The notes below the pieces were generated by a model. That model did not search any database. It was not told where the DNA came from and worked only from the letters and a program-made list of their open reading frames with translations. A stretch of 6,798 bases of DNA from Candidatus Gastranaerophilales bacterium (GTDB lineage Bacteria > Cyanobacteriota > Vampirovibrionia > Gastranaerophilales > Gastranaerophilaceae), in the NCBI GenBank assembly GCA_947624665.1, contig CANQLK010000092.1:1-6798 (forward strand), written 5' to 3'. Made by a program: the position numbers and the translations under genes. This document shows, piece after piece, positions 6,306 to 6,798 of the stretch. Each line of letters begins with the position of its first letter. Positions within the stretch are counted from its first letter, which is position 1.

Positions 6306-6334
6306 ATTATAAAATATAGCAATTAAAAAGTCAT
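6306..6334 (-). promoter_or_regulatory. Promoter of the glycosyltransferase gene
   Basis: On the minus strand a consensus TATAAT (6311-6306) lies 17 nt downstream of ATGACT (6334-6329), a 4/6 match to TTGACA. Transcription should begin near 6299, about 20 nt before the ATG at 6279. The spacing and the position in the divergent intergenic region both support it. Confidence 0.65.
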
Positions 6335-6348
6335 ATATTTATTAGTTG

Positions 6349-6376
6349 TTAACATCTGTAAATTATATGATATAAT
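6349..6376 (+). promoter_or_regulatory. Extended -10 promoter of the response regulator gene
   Basis: TATAAT (6371-6376) is preceded by TG plus one base (6368-6370), which forms an extended -10. TTAACA (6349-6354, 5/6 match to TTGACA) lies 16 nt upstream. Transcription should start near 6383, leaving about 57 nt of leader before the ATG at 6440. The -35 boxes of this promoter and of the divergent glycosyltransferase promoter are only 14 bp apart. Confidence 0.68.
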
Positions 6377-6439
6377 ATATTAAGAAAAATTGAGTCAGGT
6401 TCGATATATATTTTGATAGATAAGTTGTGGTAGCAATTA

Positions 6440-6798
6440 ATGAACTCTTGTGAATTAAAAGAAAGTTTAGACGTTGTATTAAGTTTCGAGAAAGAAGAAA
6501 AACCAACCGTCTTAATAGTAGATGATGAGGAGAACAATCTTCAGCTGTTAAAAAGAACGTTTAGGGGGCAGTATAATCTTTTAACCGCAAGTAACGGGTT
6601 GCAAGCACTGGATGTAGTTAAAGAATACGGTGATAAAATCTCGCTAATTGTAAGCGACCAAAAAATGCCTGTAATGGAGGGTACGGAATTCTTTAAAAAA
6701 GTAAGAGAAACGAACCCGCAAATAATTAAAATTCTTTTAACGGGGCATGTAGGAACTGATATTTTGGTATCGGCGATTAATGATTGTGATTTATTACA
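6440..6798 (+). CDS. Response regulator, CheY-like receiver domain (C-terminal part cut by window edge)
   Basis: An ATG at 6440 opens a frame that runs to the window end (119 full codons). An in-frame TAG at 6431-6433 limits the start. After about 22 polar residues the receiver domain begins with TVLIVDDEENN (23-33). D28 and D29 form the acidic pocket, D73 in VSDQKMPVMEG (71-81) is the phospho-acceptor, and T101 in KILLTGH (97-103) is the switch Thr. The conserved Lys after beta-5 would lie just beyond the edge. The SDQKMP and AIND (112-115) style resembles receivers that carry a separate output domain, for example HD-GYP, cyclase or phosphatase, and not DNA-binding OmpR types. The output is out of view. 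The Shine-Dalgarno is weak (GTGG, 6427-6430). A partner kinase is not in the window. A functional link to the nearby c-di-GMP protein is possible but not shown. Confidence 0.9.
   Translation, partial: MNSCELKESLDVVLSFEKEEKPTVLIVDDEENNLQLLKRTFRGQYNLLTASNGLQALDVVKEYGDKISLIVSDQKMPVMEGTEFFKKVRETNPQIIKILLTGHVGTDILVSAINDCDLL

Overview
The window is AT-rich chromosomal DNA, with roughly 30% G+C in most coding stretches. It carries a normal bacterial gene set with short intergenic spaces. Two adjacent genes for consecutive lipid A steps (lpxI, lpxB) imply an outer membrane. LpxI instead of LpxH, the strong A/T bias, a gene for a short Pro/Gln/Tyr-rich protein beginning MIQAPQMQY, and the signalling genes together suggest a host-associated Gastranaerophilales/Vampirovibrionia (non-photosynthetic cyanobacterial sister group) genome. 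That placement is a judgement from gene style and was not tested by alignment.

Layout. At the left edge a Pro/Gln/Asn/Tyr-rich hypothetical protein runs leftward out of the window (1-331, minus). A 266-bp AT-rich divergent intergenic region separates it from a rightward alternative sigma-70 family factor (598-1233), which ends in a clean intrinsic terminator. A tight two-gene operon follows: lpxI (1355-2170, GTG start) and lpxB (2167-3294), overlapping by ATGA. Next is a 621-residue signalling protein with GAF, degenerate GGDEF and HD-GYP domains (3405-5270). Between its end and the convergent family 2 glycosyltransferase (5482-6279, minus) lies a ~200-bp block with about 46% G+C, full of short direct and inverted repeats and probably non-coding. 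The glycosyltransferase has a good promoter facing leftward. A divergent extended -10 promoter drives a response regulator whose receiver domain is cut by the right edge (6440-6798).

How the genes fit together. lpxI and lpxB act in sequence: LpxI makes lipid X from UDP-diacylglucosamine, and LpxB joins lipid X to a second UDP-diacylglucosamine. The glycosyltransferase may serve envelope glycans or glycolipids, but its substrate cannot be read from sequence. The sigma factor, the GAF/GGDEF/HD-GYP protein and the receiver protein are regulators. The HD-GYP active site looks intact while the GGDEF catalytic motif is GGDKI, so the protein is predicted to degrade c-di-GMP and not make it. No tRNA, rRNA, CRISPR array, transposase or phage gene was seen. 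The least ordinary parts are the GC-rich repeat block and the degenerate GGDEF domain; I found no clear new multi-gene system.
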